The notes under the pieces are model-generated. The model was not told the DNA's origin, ran no database searches, and was given only the letters and a program-made list of their open reading frames with translations. 64,000 nt of DNA from positions 1-64,000 of the forward strand of contig MKTK01000003.1 in assembly GCA_001898255.1 (NCBI GenBank). The letters are read 5' to 3'. Position 1 is the first letter of the stretch. Each line of letters starts with the position of its first letter. Positions 8,602 through 17,879 of the stretch are shown in pieces. The stretch is from Chryseobacterium sp. 39-10 (GTDB taxonomy: Bacteria; Bacteroidota; Bacteroidia; Flavobacteriales; Weeksellaceae). A program made the translations under genes and the position numbers.

Positions 8602-10587
8602 TTAGAATAGGGCATCATCCACGAGGTTTGGCAGTGTCACTTTCAGGTTGGGTTCAGCGGCCATCGCACGTTTGATGGCAAAAATGGCACCTTCATTTCT
8701 TGCCCAGCTTCTTCGGGAAATTCCATTATTCACATCCCAGAACAGCATGGATTTCAATCTTCTGTCAGCGTCGTCAGTGCCGTCCAGCAACATTCCGAAA
8801 CCACCATTGATCACTTCTCCCCAGCCAACGCCACCACCGTTATGAATACTCACCCAGGTTGCTCCCCGAAAACTATCGCCTATCACGTTCTGTATGGCCA
8901 TGTCTGCGGTAAATCTGGAACCATCGTCAATATTGGAGGTTTCACGGTAAGGTGAATCGGTTCCTGAAACATCGTGATGATCACGCCCTAAAACAACTGG
9001 TCCTATTGCGCCATTTTTGATGGCTTGATTAAAACGTTCTGCGATTTTCATTCGTCCTTCCGCATCGGCATACAAAATTCTCGCCTGAGAGCCAACGACC
9101 AGTTTATTGTTCTGTGCCCCTTTAATCCAAGTAATATTATCCTGCATTTGCTGCCGGATTTCCATCGGTGACTGTTGAATCATTTCCTCTAAAACACTGC
9201 AAGCCATTTCGTCGGTTTTCTGTAAATCTTCCGGTTTCCCGCTCGCACAAACCCAGCGGAACGGCCCGAAACCATAATCGAAACACATCGGCCCCATAAT
9301 GTCTTGCACGTAACTTGGATATTTGAATTCTCTTCCCAATGTAGGATGCGGATTGAGAACATCGGCTCCTGCTCTGCTCGCTTCCAACAAAAATGCGTTT
9401 CCATAATCGAAAAAATAAGTTCCCTTTTGCGTATTTTTATTGATTGCAGCAGCATGTCTTCTTAAGCTTTCTTGAACTTTCTCTTTGAACAATTCAGGAT
9501 TTTCAGCCATCATGACATTTGATTCTTCAAATGAAATTCCGGCAGGATAATAACCACCTGCCCAAGGATTGTGCAGCGACGTCTGATCCGAACCAATATC
9601 TATTTTTAAACCCGCATCGTTGAATTTTTCCCATACTTCCACCACATTTCCGAGATAAGCCAAAGAGACATTTTCATTTTTTTCCTGCGCAATTTTTACT
9701 CTTTCCACCAATTCATCCAAATTCTCAAAAACTTCGTTCACCCATTGCTGCTCGTGACGAATCTTGGTGATTTTCGGATTGACTTCGGCACAAACCGTGA
9801 TGCAACCTGCAATGTTTCCCGCTTTCGGCTGGGCACCACTCATTCCGCCCAAACCAGAAGTCACAAAAAGGCCACCTTTCGGGCTTTTGTTGATTTTTCT
9901 AAAAGCATTTAAAACGGTAATTGTCGTTCCGTGGACAATTCCCTGAGGACCGATATACATGTAGCTTCCCGCTGTCATTTGTCCATATTGAGAAACGCCC
10001 AAAGCATTCATTTTCTCCCAATCGTCCGGTTTTGAATAATTAGGAATCACCATTCCGTTCGTCACTACCACTCTCGGTGCGTCCTTATGAGAAGGGAACA
10101 AACCCATCGGATGACCTGAATACATGAGCAAAGTTTGCTCGTCCGTCATTTCCGAAAGGTACTTCATGGTGAGAAGATATTGCACCCAGTTTTGAAAAAC
10201 CGCACCGTTTCCGCCATAAGTGATCAGTTCGTGCGGATGTTGTGCCACCGCACTATCCAGATTATTCTGAATCATCATCTGAATGGCTTTGGCCTGTTGC
10301 GATTTCCCGGGATATTCATCTATGTTTCGAGCTTTCATCTCGTAGTCCGGACGAAAACGATACATGTAAATTCGTCCAAAATCATCCAGCTCTTTTCGAA
10401 ATTCCGGCAATAATTCAGCATGAAATTGGGGATCAAAATAGCGCAACGCATTCTTCAGCGCTAATTTTTTTTCTTCTTCAGAAAGGATGTCTTTTCGTTT
10501 GGGCGCATGATTGATGTGCGCATCGTAGGGTTTTTGCTGAGGAAGTTCGGTGGGAATTCCTTGCTGTATTTGTTGCTGGAAAGTCAT
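8602..10587 (-). CDS. hutU: Urocanate hydratase
   Basis: Second step of histidine degradation: adds water to urocanate to give imidazolonepropionate using tightly bound NAD+. The 661-residue length fits the long HutU class rather than the roughly 555-residue E. coli-type enzyme. The start region TYGGNGAVFQNW, the YSGHPMGLFPSH block, the nucleotide-site stretch TSGLGGMSGAQPKA and the C-terminal VSIHNGGGVGWGE are all typical. The Cys in FRWVCASGKPEDL matches the catalytic-site region. The rest of the hut pathway (hutH, hutI, hutG) is not adjacent; neighbours are a nitroreductase and a DUF2490 gene. Confidence 0.96.
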   Translation of the reverse strand: MTFQQQIQQGIPTELPQQKPYDAHINHAPKRKDILSEEEKKLALKNALRYFDPQFHAELLPEFRKELDDFGRIYMYRFRPDYEMKARNIDEYPGKSQQAKAIQMMIQNNLDSAVAQHPHELITYGGNGAVFQNWVQYLLTMKYLSEMTDEQTLLMYSGHPMGLFPSHKDAPRVVVTNGMVIPNYSKPDDWEKMNALGVSQYGQMTAGSYMYIGPQGIVHGTTITVLNAFRKINKSPKGGLFVTSGLGGMSGAQPKAGNIAGCITVCAEVNPKITKIRHEQQWVNEVFENLDELVERVKIAQEKNENVSLAYLGNVVEVWEKFNDAGLKIDIGSDQTSLHNPWAGGYYPAGISFEESNVMMAENPELFKEKVQESLRRHAAAINKNTQKGTYFFDYGNAFLLEASRAGADVLNPHPTLGREFKYPSYVQDIMGPMCFDYGFGPFRWVCASGKPEDLQKTDEMACSVLEEMIQQSPMEIRQQMQDNITWIKGAQNNKLVVGSQARILYADAEGRMKIAERFNQAIKNGAIGPVVLGRDHHDVSGTDSPYRETSNIDDGSRFTADMAIQNVIGDSFRGATWVSIHNGGGVGWGEVINGGFGMLLDGTDDADRRLKSMLFWDVNNGISRRSWARNEGAIFAIKRAMAAEPNLKVTLPNLVDDALF

Positions 10588-10802
10588 TAAGTATGCAGAG
10601 TTTTTAAAGTTTGTTTTGAGTTTTTAAAGTTATTCAAAATGGAAAATACAACCAAATTTAAATCTGTTTGTTTTGGATGCATTGATTCAAGTAGACAAGA
10701 TGAACATCATGACTAAAAAAACTATGAAATAATAATGGCTTACCAAGGTTTCGTCTAGAATAAACTGACAAGTTTCATGTAGGATCAACCTAGCATTCAT
10801 CG

Positions 10803-10810
10803 TACTTTTG
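10803..10810 (+). promoter_or_regulatory. Bacteroidota -7 element TANNTTTG (DUF2490 gene)
   Basis: TACTTTTG matches the -7 consensus. No clear TTTG lies about 19 nt upstream, so this rests on half the motif. It is 27 nt before the ATG at 10838. Confidence 0.35.
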
Positions 10811-10837
10811 CTTGCTCAAGCAGTAAAGAAAAAAGGA

Positions 10838-11575
10838 ATGAAGAAAATAATTTTACTTTGGGTACTTTCGGTTTCGTGGATCCATGCGCAGGAAAAAAAA
10901 GTGGAAAATGAAGGACAGGTTTGGATCGGATACATGACCTCGGTTAAGCTCAATAATCACTTTTCAATTTGGAATGATTTTCATTACGCTTCCGAAAATT
11001 TTTTTTTGGCAAGACACGGCCTTACCTATAATTTCAGCAAACAGGTTTCGGTAACCGGCGGTTTTGCCTGGGGCTACCTTTCAACCAGTTCTACCAACCA
11101 ACTCGTTCGGGGCGAGCTTCGTCCGTGGGCACAGCTGATGTTCAATTCTAAATTGGATGACTACTGGCAAACCCAGCAGCGAATTCGCTACGATGCCCGC
11201 TACAAGGAAGCTATTGAAAATGGCGAAATCGTCCACGGAAAGTACACATTCAACCATCGTTTGCGTTACATGCTCAATGTTCGCCGCACCATCGACGGAC
11301 AACCTTTTGGCCCCCATTCTACGTTTCTTTCTTTAAATAACGAGATCTTGGTGAATTTCGGAAAAAACATTCACAGCAACAATTTGGATCAGTTCCGGGC
11401 GAGTCTTTTGGTGGGAAAATCTTTTGACAATATCACGGTTCAGCTCGGCTATATGTACCGCTACGTTCCGCAAGGAACGGCAGATTCTTATAAAAACTAC
11501 CATGGTTTAACCTTGTGGGTCAACCAAAATTTCAAAACGAAAAAAGGCGCTGAAGAAACGGTGAGGCATCAATAG
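10838..11575 (+). CDS. DUF2490 protein, predicted outer-membrane beta-barrel
   Basis: A signal peptide (MKKIILLWVLSVSWIHAQ, cleaved after AQ) precedes about 225 residues of alternating amphipathic strands rich in Tyr, Phe, Trp and Arg, ending in LTLWVNQNF. Strand-turn motifs (WAQLMFNSKLDDYWQTQQR, HRLRYMLNVRR) match DUF2490, whose members are predicted small outer-membrane barrels of unknown function. A second member lies at 48484. I place the start at the ATG at 10838, just before the signal peptide; an upstream TTG at 10808 overlaps the -7 element and is rejected. Confidence 0.8.
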   Translation: MKKIILLWVLSVSWIHAQEKKVENEGQVWIGYMTSVKLNNHFSIWNDFHYASENFFLARHGLTYNFSKQVSVTGGFAWGYLSTSSTNQLVRGELRPWAQLMFNSKLDDYWQTQQRIRYDARYKEAIENGEIVHGKYTFNHRLRYMLNVRRTIDGQPFGPHSTFLSLNNEILVNFGKNIHSNNLDQFRASLLVGKSFDNITVQLGYMYRYVPQGTADSYKNYHGLTLWVNQNFKTKKGAEETVRHQ

Positions 11576-11634
11576 AACAACGGCTTCAATTCAAAGAAAA
11601 TTAAAGCCGTGTCATCTTAAAAACCAATGGTTTT

Positions 11635-12609
11635 TCAGCCGTATACTTCAGGGTTCACACAGTGAGGCATGGGCTGCCCTTTTGAGAATGCAATCAAATT
11701 TTCAGCAACATATCTTGCCATTCCGTCTCGTGCTTCCACTGTTGATGAACCAATATGCGGTAAAACGCAGACATTGGGAAGCTTCAAAAGTTGGTTGTGT
11801 CGCGACATCGGCTCAGGGTTGGTTACATCCAGCCCGGCTCCCCAGATTTTCTTTTCGTTGAGGGCATTGTATAAATCCTTTTCATTGTGAAAATCGCCTC
11901 TTGCAGTGTTGATAAAAATAGCGTCGGTTTTCATTTTCCCAAACACTTCGGCATTAAACAATTCTTCACATCCCGGACTGAAACTGGCATGAACACTTAC
12001 TACATCCGAATCTTTTAGTAATTCATCAAAAGAAACATATTTTGCACCGAGCACCTTTTCATATTCGGGATTGGGTTTTCTGTTGTGGTAAATGACGTTC
12101 ATGCCAAATGCTGCTTTGCATTTCTTCGCCATTTCAAAACCGATTCTTCCCATGCCAAAAATTCCGATTGTTTTTCCATACAGCTCAATGCCCAGCAAAT
12201 CCTCCATATCAAAGCCATGCCAATCACCGGATTTCACCTTGTCATAATAAAAACTACCTAACCTCGCTACAAATTGCATCAGCAGAAAAGCAACGTCGGA
12301 GGTTGCCTTGCTCAAAACACCCGGTGTATTTCCAATTGGAATTTTCAGGCGATTGGCTTCGTCGATATCCACATTATTGTACCCCACTGAAAACTGTGCA
12401 ATCGCTTTTATCTGTGGATTTTTTTCAAAAAAACTTTTATTAATGGGTTCAAGCCCCACATTCACCATTGCATCACATAATTTTAAATATTTAATGCGCT
12501 CATGATCAGAAAATGGGTTTCTTAGCTCAGGAATAATGAGGTCCAGACCCGCTTCCTCCATCATTTGAATCCCAATGGCAGGAATGGGCTGGTTTAAAAA
12601 TACTCTCAT
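11635..12609 (-). CDS. D-isomer-specific 2-hydroxyacid dehydrogenase
   Basis: A 324-residue NAD(P)-dependent enzyme of the D-2-hydroxyacid dehydrogenase family, closest in look to glyoxylate/hydroxypyruvate reductases. The Rossmann motif is GKTIGIFGMGRIGFEMAKK. Catalytic Arg is in INTARGDFHNEKDL, Glu in LDVTNPEPM and His in LPHIGSST. The N-terminal half carries the substrate-side AQFSVGYNNVDIDEA motif. The likely reaction is reduction of glyoxylate or another 2-oxoacid in the cytosol, but the substrate is not certain. It is monocistronic, with plus-strand DUF2490 converging from the other side. Confidence 0.87.
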   Translation of the reverse strand: MRVFLNQPIPAIGIQMMEEAGLDLIIPELRNPFSDHERIKYLKLCDAMVNVGLEPINKSFFEKNPQIKAIAQFSVGYNNVDIDEANRLKIPIGNTPGVLSKATSDVAFLLMQFVARLGSFYYDKVKSGDWHGFDMEDLLGIELYGKTIGIFGMGRIGFEMAKKCKAAFGMNVIYHNRKPNPEYEKVLGAKYVSFDELLKDSDVVSVHASFSPGCEELFNAEVFGKMKTDAIFINTARGDFHNEKDLYNALNEKKIWGAGLDVTNPEPMSRHNQLLKLPNVCVLPHIGSSTVEARDGMARYVAENLIAFSKGQPMPHCVNPEVYG

Positions 12610-12623
12610 ATTTGTGTTGTATT

Positions 12624-12648
12624 AAAAAAACCGGAAAAAGATCCGGTT
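12624..12648 (-). terminator. Rho-independent terminator of the acidic small-protein gene
   Basis: On the minus strand, AACCGG pairs with CCGGTT across an 8-nt loop and continues into a T-run. It starts 10 nt past the stop of the gene at 12658-12951. Confidence 0.62.
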
Positions 12649-12657
12649 ATGTTTGAA

Positions 12658-12951
12658 TTATTCTTCAAGGTCTTCGTTTTCCTCTTCGTGATCATCTTCA
12701 TTGTCGCTCAAGCTGTAGTAGTTATTTTCTTCGTCTTCTTCGCCGATCTCCTCTGCTTCATTATCGTACTCAGAGCCCGGAACATCCAAATTCTCTTCCA
12801 TCGTGTCCTCATCTTCGTCGCTGTAAAGCGGTTCACCATCATTATCTAAAGACAAAGGTTTTTCCTGACTAAAAATATCTTCATTAGAGGAATAGTTCAT
12901 TTCTTTCAGTTCCTCATCTTGTTCTTTTTTGCTGTTGTTTTCGTCGTTCAT
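12658..12951 (-). CDS. Very acidic small protein, unknown function
   Basis: A 97-residue protein in which 42 residues are Asp or Glu and only four are Lys. It is also rich in Asn, Ser and Tyr, with no hydrophobic core, so it is probably disordered. The tail is an almost unbroken acid run (DNEDDHEEENEDLEE). No domain is recognised. The case for a real gene is a clean ATG, its own rho-independent terminator and a 168-nt gap to ftsK. The opposite strand also reads open here as a hydrophobic peptide, but that is the expected mirror of GAA/GAT codons. It could be a DNA-mimic or chaperone-like acidic protein, but nothing here shows that. Confidence 0.72.
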   Translation of the reverse strand: MNDENNSKKEQDEELKEMNYSSNEDIFSQEKPLSLDNDGEPLYSDEDEDTMEENLDVPGSEYDNEAEEIGEEDEENNYYSLSDNEDDHEEENEDLEE

Positions 12952-13098
12952 TATGTTAATTTTTGTAGTTCAAATATACAAACCAAAATCGTTCCTTTGT
13001 TGTTGTATTAAAAATTAAATCTATTTTTTTGCTTTTTACTTGGTTGCATAGTGAATTATATGGGCAAATATTTAAAGAATTTCTTAAGATTAATTTAT

Positions 13099-13106
13099 TA
13101 AATTTG
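13099..13106 (+). promoter_or_regulatory. -7 element candidate upstream of ftsK
   Basis: TAAATTTG fits TANNTTTG and ends 13 nt before the ftsK ATG. No good TTTG partner is seen upstream. Confidence 0.35.
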
Positions 13107-13119
13107 TCCACAGTTTATT

Positions 13120-15570
13120 ATGGAAAAAATCACTAAGAAAAAGCCGGCGCAGCCGGTTGAGCAGAACAAAACTCTCCCCAAACCACGCATATTTATCGGT
13201 ACTTTATTAATCATCCTGTCGGTAGTGATGACGTTGTCTTTTATTTCGTATTTAATGAAATGGAAATCCGATCAGAGCCAGGCCGGAACCATGCTCGACA
13301 AATCGGTGGCATCATCCAATATTTTTGGCAAGTTTGGCGATTGGTTGGGTAATATTTTTGTGTTTGAAAGTTTAGGACTTGCCGCATTTATTGTTGCTTT
13401 TCTTTTTTTGGTTTTTGGTTTACTGATTCTTAAAAAAAATTATTTCAAGCCCTGGAAGACTTTGGGGCACTCGTTGTTCTTCATTTGCTGGTTGCCCATT
13501 TTCATGGGTGCCGTTACCAATGGGCAAGGTGTACTGAGCGGCGTATATGGTTTTCAGATCATGGATTTTTTACATTCCGTGATTGGCTCGGTGGGGCTTT
13601 GGCTGGCTCTTTTGTCCAGTATTATTCTTTATTTTATTTTGGAGTTTAACCTTAATCCAAGTCATGTAAAGTCTAAGCTGAACGAATTGAACGAAAACAC
13701 CTTAGGAAAAGTGAAGTCCATCATACCTCATTCCGCTGAAGATTTCTCCGCAGATCAGGAACTGGAAGAAGAAGCAAATGATCATAAGATGGCATCTGCC
13801 GGTGATATTATTGAGCGGCCCCTGCCGGAAAAAACCTCTGTTGTTAGCAGTTTTGAGACCATTAAAACGCCCAATGAAACTTCTTTTGATGAAGGTATCT
13901 CAAAAGTGACCGTTACTGAAACTGAGCCCATATCACTCAGTACTGCTACACCTACCGTTCAAAAAAATAACGATATTGAATTTAAAGTAGAAGTGGCTCA
14001 AACGATAGATTTGCTGGATGATGTGGATGAAAAATCCAAAGAACTGGTCCAAAAACATGGGCTTTATGATCACAAACTTGATTTGGCGAATTTTCAGATG
14101 CCGCCCATTGATCTTCTGAAAGATTATGGCAATGAAGAAATCGCCATCAACAAAGACGAACTGGAAGAAAACAAAAACAAAATCGTAGGTCTTTTGAAAA
14201 ATTTCAATGTTGGAATTGCCGAAATCAAGGCCACCATTGGACCTACCGTTACATTGTACGAAATTGTTCCTGAAGCCGGAATCCGCGTGGCATCGATCAA
14301 AAAGCTGCAAGATGACATTGCCCTAAATCTTTCCGCCTTAGGAATTCGAATTATTGCACCAATGCCGGGGAAAGGAACCATCGGCATCGAAGTACCGCGC
14401 AAGAACCCCTCGATGGTGTCGATGCGCAGTGTAATTTCGTCCCAAAAGTTTCAGAATACAGACATGGATTTGCCGGTGGTTTTTGGTAAAACAATTTCCA
14501 ACGAAATCTTCATGGCCGACTTATCCAAAATGCCCCATTTATTGATGGCGGGTGCAACCGGGCAAGGGAAATCGGTCGGCATCAATGCCATTCTCACTTC
14601 TTTGCTGTATAAGAAACATCCAAGTGAGTTGAAGTTTGTGATGGTAGATCCCAAGAAGGTAGAGTTGTCACTTTATTCAAAAATAGAACGTCATTATCTG
14701 GCGAAACTTCCCGATGGTGATGATGCCATTATCACCGATACCCACAAAGTAATCAACACACTCAACTCGCTTTGCGTAGAAATGGATACCCGTTACGATT
14801 TGCTAAAAAGCGCGTTTTGCAAAAATTTAAAAGAGTACAATAAAAAATTTACTGAGCGTAAACTGAATCCTGAAAATGGTCACCGTTATTTGCCTTACAT
14901 CGTTTTGGTGGTGGATGAATTTGCGGACCTCATTATGACGGCAGGTAAAGAAGTAGAGCTTCCTATTGCGCGTTTGGCACAGCTCGCACGTGCGGTGGGC
15001 ATTCACCTCATTGTGGCTACCCAAAGACCTTCCGTGAATGTCATCACCGGGATGATTAAAGCCAATTTCCCGGCAAGAGCCGCATTCCGGGTCATTTCGA
15101 GTGTGGATTCCCGTACCATTCTGGATTCTCCTGGTGCAGAACAGCTCATAGGAAAAGGCGATATGCTTTACTTCAACGGCAACGAAATTCTGCGTCTGCA
15201 ATGTGCATTTGTAGACACGCCGGAAGTGGAAAAAATTGCAGAATTTATTGGTGAGCAAAAAGGATATGCCACCGCATTTCTGCTGCCAGAATACAGTAGC
15301 GAAGAAAATTCATCGAGCGTAGGTGCTTTTGACCCGAACGAAAAAGATGCCCTGTTCGAAGATGCTGCAAGAATCATCGTTTCAACACAGCAAGGCTCCA
15401 CTTCCATGCTGCAGCGGCAATTGAAATTGGGCTACAACAGGGCAGGAAGAATAATGGATCAGTTAGAAGCAAGTGGAATTGTAGGTGGCTTCAACGGGGC
15501 TAAAGCAAGAGAAGTGCTGATCAGTGATCTGAATTCTTTGGAACAGTTTTTGGAAGAATTGCGCGGGTAA
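13120..15570 (+). CDS. ftsK: DNA translocase FtsK/SpoIIIE
   Basis: Pumps DNA through the closing septum and activates dimer resolution. Four membrane helices lie in residues about 25-185, then an acidic linker (about 190-310), an alpha-beta motor and a C-terminal winged-helix gamma domain (ARIIVSTQQGSTSMLQRQLK, LGYNRAGRIMDQLE). Walker A is GATGQGKS near residue 477, and Walker B is YIVLVVDEFADL. The motif ARAVGIHLIVATQRPSV is strictly typical. The 816-residue length and short linker fit Bacteroidota FtsK; the E. coli linker is far longer. A LolA-like gene follows after 63 nt. Confidence 0.96.
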   Translation: MEKITKKKPAQPVEQNKTLPKPRIFIGTLLIILSVVMTLSFISYLMKWKSDQSQAGTMLDKSVASSNIFGKFGDWLGNIFVFESLGLAAFIVAFLFLVFGLLILKKNYFKPWKTLGHSLFFICWLPIFMGAVTNGQGVLSGVYGFQIMDFLHSVIGSVGLWLALLSSIILYFILEFNLNPSHVKSKLNELNENTLGKVKSIIPHSAEDFSADQELEEEANDHKMASAGDIIERPLPEKTSVVSSFETIKTPNETSFDEGISKVTVTETEPISLSTATPTVQKNNDIEFKVEVAQTIDLLDDVDEKSKELVQKHGLYDHKLDLANFQMPPIDLLKDYGNEEIAINKDELEENKNKIVGLLKNFNVGIAEIKATIGPTVTLYEIVPEAGIRVASIKKLQDDIALNLSALGIRIIAPMPGKGTIGIEVPRKNPSMVSMRSVISSQKFQNTDMDLPVVFGKTISNEIFMADLSKMPHLLMAGATGQGKSVGINAILTSLLYKKHPSELKFVMVDPKKVELSLYSKIERHYLAKLPDGDDAIITDTHKVINTLNSLCVEMDTRYDLLKSAFCKNLKEYNKKFTERKLNPENGHRYLPYIVLVVDEFADLIMTAGKEVELPIARLAQLARAVGIHLIVATQRPSVNVITGMIKANFPARAAFRVISSVDSRTILDSPGAEQLIGKGDMLYFNGNEILRLQCAFVDTPEVEKIAEFIGEQKGYATAFLLPEYSSEENSSSVGAFDPNEKDALFEDAARIIVSTQQGSTSMLQRQLKLGYNRAGRIMDQLEASGIVGGFNGAKAREVLISDLNSLEQFLEELRG

Positions 15571-15633
15571 AAACTCATTAAACAAAGTTGAAGAAATTGT
15601 TATTACCTTCTATCCCCTTATAAAAAATTAACT

Positions 15634-16275
15634 ATGATGCTGAAAAAGATGATACTGGGTATCCTTGTCTTGGCTACCGCCACAACAATATCGGCTCAAA
15701 AAGTCGATGCAAAAGCAAAAGCTATTTTAGATGGCGTGTCTGCCAATTATAAATCTAAAAACAATGTTTATTTTAAATTTGTTTACGGTACTGGAGCTGG
15801 CAAAAAAATCACCAAAACCGAACCCGGAATTTTTTATTCGGCGCAGGACAAATACAAATTGAAGATCATGGGAACAGAACAGGTGTACGACGGAAACAAG
15901 GTGTACAACGTATCTGCCGAAGATCAGGAAGTGACTATTGCCAAACCGAGTGGTAAAGAGCAAATGTTTTCTCCTCTTAATTATATTGAAGAATACAAAA
16001 AGGGATACAACGTAAAATATGCCGGGAAAGCAACAGTGAATGGTTTGTCCACCGACTTTATACAACTGACACCCACCAAAAATAACGGCATTAAACAAGT
16101 GAATCTTTACGTGAACAGTGCCAAGAAGCAGCTCGTAAAGCTGGAGCAGTTTGGTGCCGATAATTCTGTTTCGGTGATTGCTATTAATGATTACAAAGAG
16201 AATCAGAACCTCAGCAACAGCATGTTCACTTTCAATAAAAACGATTATAAAAACTATATCATTACAGAACTTTAG
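15634..16275 (+). CDS. LolA-like outer-membrane lipoprotein carrier protein
   Basis: A secreted 213-residue protein (signal MLKKMILGILVLATATTISAQ) with the LolA/LolB half-barrel pattern. AKAILDGVSANYKSKNNVYF at the N-terminus is the helix-strand start of LolA. Middle strands (GIFYSAQDKYKLKIMGTEQV, NKVYNVSAEDQEV) and the VNLYVNSAKKQLVKLEQFG strand complete it. It would shuttle lipoproteins through the periplasm. Sequence similarity is weak across this family, so the role is inferred from fold pattern plus its setting: directly after ftsK and before an LptF/LptG permease. Related but distinct is the gene at 18484. Confidence 0.75.
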   Translation: MMLKKMILGILVLATATTISAQKVDAKAKAILDGVSANYKSKNNVYFKFVYGTGAGKKITKTEPGIFYSAQDKYKLKIMGTEQVYDGNKVYNVSAEDQEVTIAKPSGKEQMFSPLNYIEEYKKGYNVKYAGKATVNGLSTDFIQLTPTKNNGIKQVNLYVNSAKKQLVKLEQFGADNSVSVIAINDYKENQNLSNSMFTFNKNDYKNYIITEL

Positions 16276-16323
16276 CCCAATGAACGTGTTGAAATATGAA
16301 ATGTAAATCAAAAATTTTAAGTG

Positions 16324-16357
16324 AAGTCACAGAAAAATAATTTTCGTGACTTTTTTT
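16324..16357 (+). terminator. Rho-independent terminator after the lolA-like gene
   Basis: AAGTCAC and GTGACTT arms extended by GAAAA/TTTTC around an ATAA loop, followed by a T7 run. It separates the lolA-like gene from the LptF/LptG gene. Confidence 0.65.
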
Positions 16358-16359
16358 GT

Positions 16360-16367
16360 TAAATTTG
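16360..16367 (+). promoter_or_regulatory. -7 element candidate for the LptF/LptG gene; possible leaderless start
   Basis: TAAATTTG ends four bases before the ATG at 16372. By the spacing seen at the SRP RNA promoter in this window, the transcript would begin at or next to the start codon. The -33 element is poor. Confidence 0.35.
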
Positions 16368-16371
16368 ACCC

Positions 16372-17826
16372 ATGATAAAAAAACTCGACGGATACGTTAT
16401 CAAGACATTTTTCGGTCCGTTTCTTTTTATTTTCAGTGTACTGTTTTTTATTTTTGTAGTAAACATTGTCTGGATCCGCCTATCTCAGTTTACCGGAAAG
16501 GGACTCAGTTATTGGGAAATCTTAAAACTCCTCTCCTACCTTTCGGCCATTGTGGTGCAATTTGTGCTTCCGCTCACCATATTACTTGCATCCATCATGA
16601 CTTTTGGAGATTTTGGAGAACGGTATGAACTGGCTGCTATGAAAGCTGCCGGCATTTCATTGACAAGGGTGATGATGCCTCTTTTCATTGTAACAATTGG
16701 CTTCTCTGCTTTTCTATTTTTCTTTTCGAATAATGTGATTCCCGACTTCCAGCGCAAGGCGAAGAACATGTTGTTCAATATAGCGGCAACCAAACCCGCG
16801 CTCAATTTTACACCGGGTCAGTTCATCCAACAAATTCCTGGCTATACCGTTAAGTTCGATAAAATATATGGTGAAAACGGCGAAAATCTGGAAGGCGTTT
16901 TTATCCACAGAATGGCTAATTCGTATGAAGACCAGCAATCGATTGTGGCCGAAAAAGGAAAATTTATTGCTGCCGAAAATCCAAACTATCTGAAGCTGGT
17001 TTTATTTGATGGACATATTTATGAAGATCAACTTTCGAATTTGGACTATCTGCCACGGCTTAAGCAGCCCGACCAGCAAATTAAATTTGATACTTTGGTT
17101 ACCCATTTTAATATTTCCGACATCATCAATAAGGCCATTGAGGCAGAAAAAATTACTGATGATTATTCTTTTCAGAATTTCCTGGAGCTAAACAACACCA
17201 TCAAAAAAACTAAAAAAGACAACAATAATATCTTCATCAACATCAATGATGAACTCATTAGCCAGGTCAACAGCAACCTGATGTATGTGGATAAAACGGT
17301 GTTTACGAAACCTCCTCATCCAGTTCCCAAAACCGACACCATTAAGCCAAAAAAACGTTACGAAATGCTGTACTCTGCCTACAACAAGATACAGTCGATG
17401 AAAGATGGGGTGCAGTTTAAGCAAGACCAGATTAAAGATATGCACTCTTATTTTTCGCGGGTGGTTCTTTACCAACAAAGAATTTTTGCCTATTCCGTAA
17501 CGTGTCTTATTTTCTTCCTCATTGGTTCGAGTTTAGGTTCCATCATCCGAAAGGGCGGTATTGGTTTACCGGTCGTGATTGCCATTGTTATTTTCATCAT
17601 ATTTTATGTACTGAATTTAACCGTGGAAAACCTTTCGTGGGCAGGAGAAATGGATCCTTATCTTGCAGCATGGTTGCCGAATCTGGTGTTGTTTCCTTTT
17701 GGCGTTTGGCTCACCTATAAAGCACTTACCGACTCGCAGGTGTTTGATATCGAAAAGTATAAGGCACTATTTAAACCGATTATCAACAGATTCAGCAAAA
17801 GCAAAGAACATTCTCGCTATCGGTAA
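16372..17826 (+). CDS. LptF/LptG-family permease of LPS export
   Basis: A 484-residue YjgP/YjgQ-type membrane protein: three helices in residues about 15-120, a large periplasmic beta domain (about 130-360) and three more helices at the end (ending near LPNLVLFPFGVWLTYKAL). The start IKKLDGYVIKTFFGPFLF and the motif ERYELAAMKAAGISLTRVMMP are diagnostic. LptF and LptG with the ATPase LptB extract lipopolysaccharide from the inner membrane. The periplasmic domain is longer than in E. coli, with an inserted Lys/Asn-rich linker near 265-300, common in Bacteroidota. Only one copy is here, so F or G cannot be decided. Confidence 0.9.
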   Translation: MIKKLDGYVIKTFFGPFLFIFSVLFFIFVVNIVWIRLSQFTGKGLSYWEILKLLSYLSAIVVQFVLPLTILLASIMTFGDFGERYELAAMKAAGISLTRVMMPLFIVTIGFSAFLFFFSNNVIPDFQRKAKNMLFNIAATKPALNFTPGQFIQQIPGYTVKFDKIYGENGENLEGVFIHRMANSYEDQQSIVAEKGKFIAAENPNYLKLVLFDGHIYEDQLSNLDYLPRLKQPDQQIKFDTLVTHFNISDIINKAIEAEKITDDYSFQNFLELNNTIKKTKKDNNNIFININDELISQVNSNLMYVDKTVFTKPPHPVPKTDTIKPKKRYEMLYSAYNKIQSMKDGVQFKQDQIKDMHSYFSRVVLYQQRIFAYSVTCLIFFLIGSSLGSIIRKGGIGLPVVIAIVIFIIFYVLNLTVENLSWAGEMDPYLAAWLPNLVLFPFGVWLTYKALTDSQVFDIEKYKALFKPIINRFSKSKEHSRYR

Positions 17827-17829
17827 ACA

Positions 17830-17863
17830 AAAAAAAATTACTGCATGTGCGGTAATTTTTTTT
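17830..17863. terminator. Bidirectional terminator between convergent genes
   Basis: AAAAAATTACTGC pairs with GCGGTAATTTTTT around ATGT (one G-U pair). It works in both directions for the converging LptF/LptG and glutathione peroxidase genes. Confidence 0.7.
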
Positions 17864-17879
17864 AGAAATGTATTGAATT

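Noticed and set aside
12649-12849. Plus-strand hydrophobic open frame (66 codons) opposite the acidic protein
   Set aside because: GAA/GAT codons on one strand read as TTC/ATC on the other, so a membrane-like frame is expected there. The acidic frame has the ATG and the terminator.
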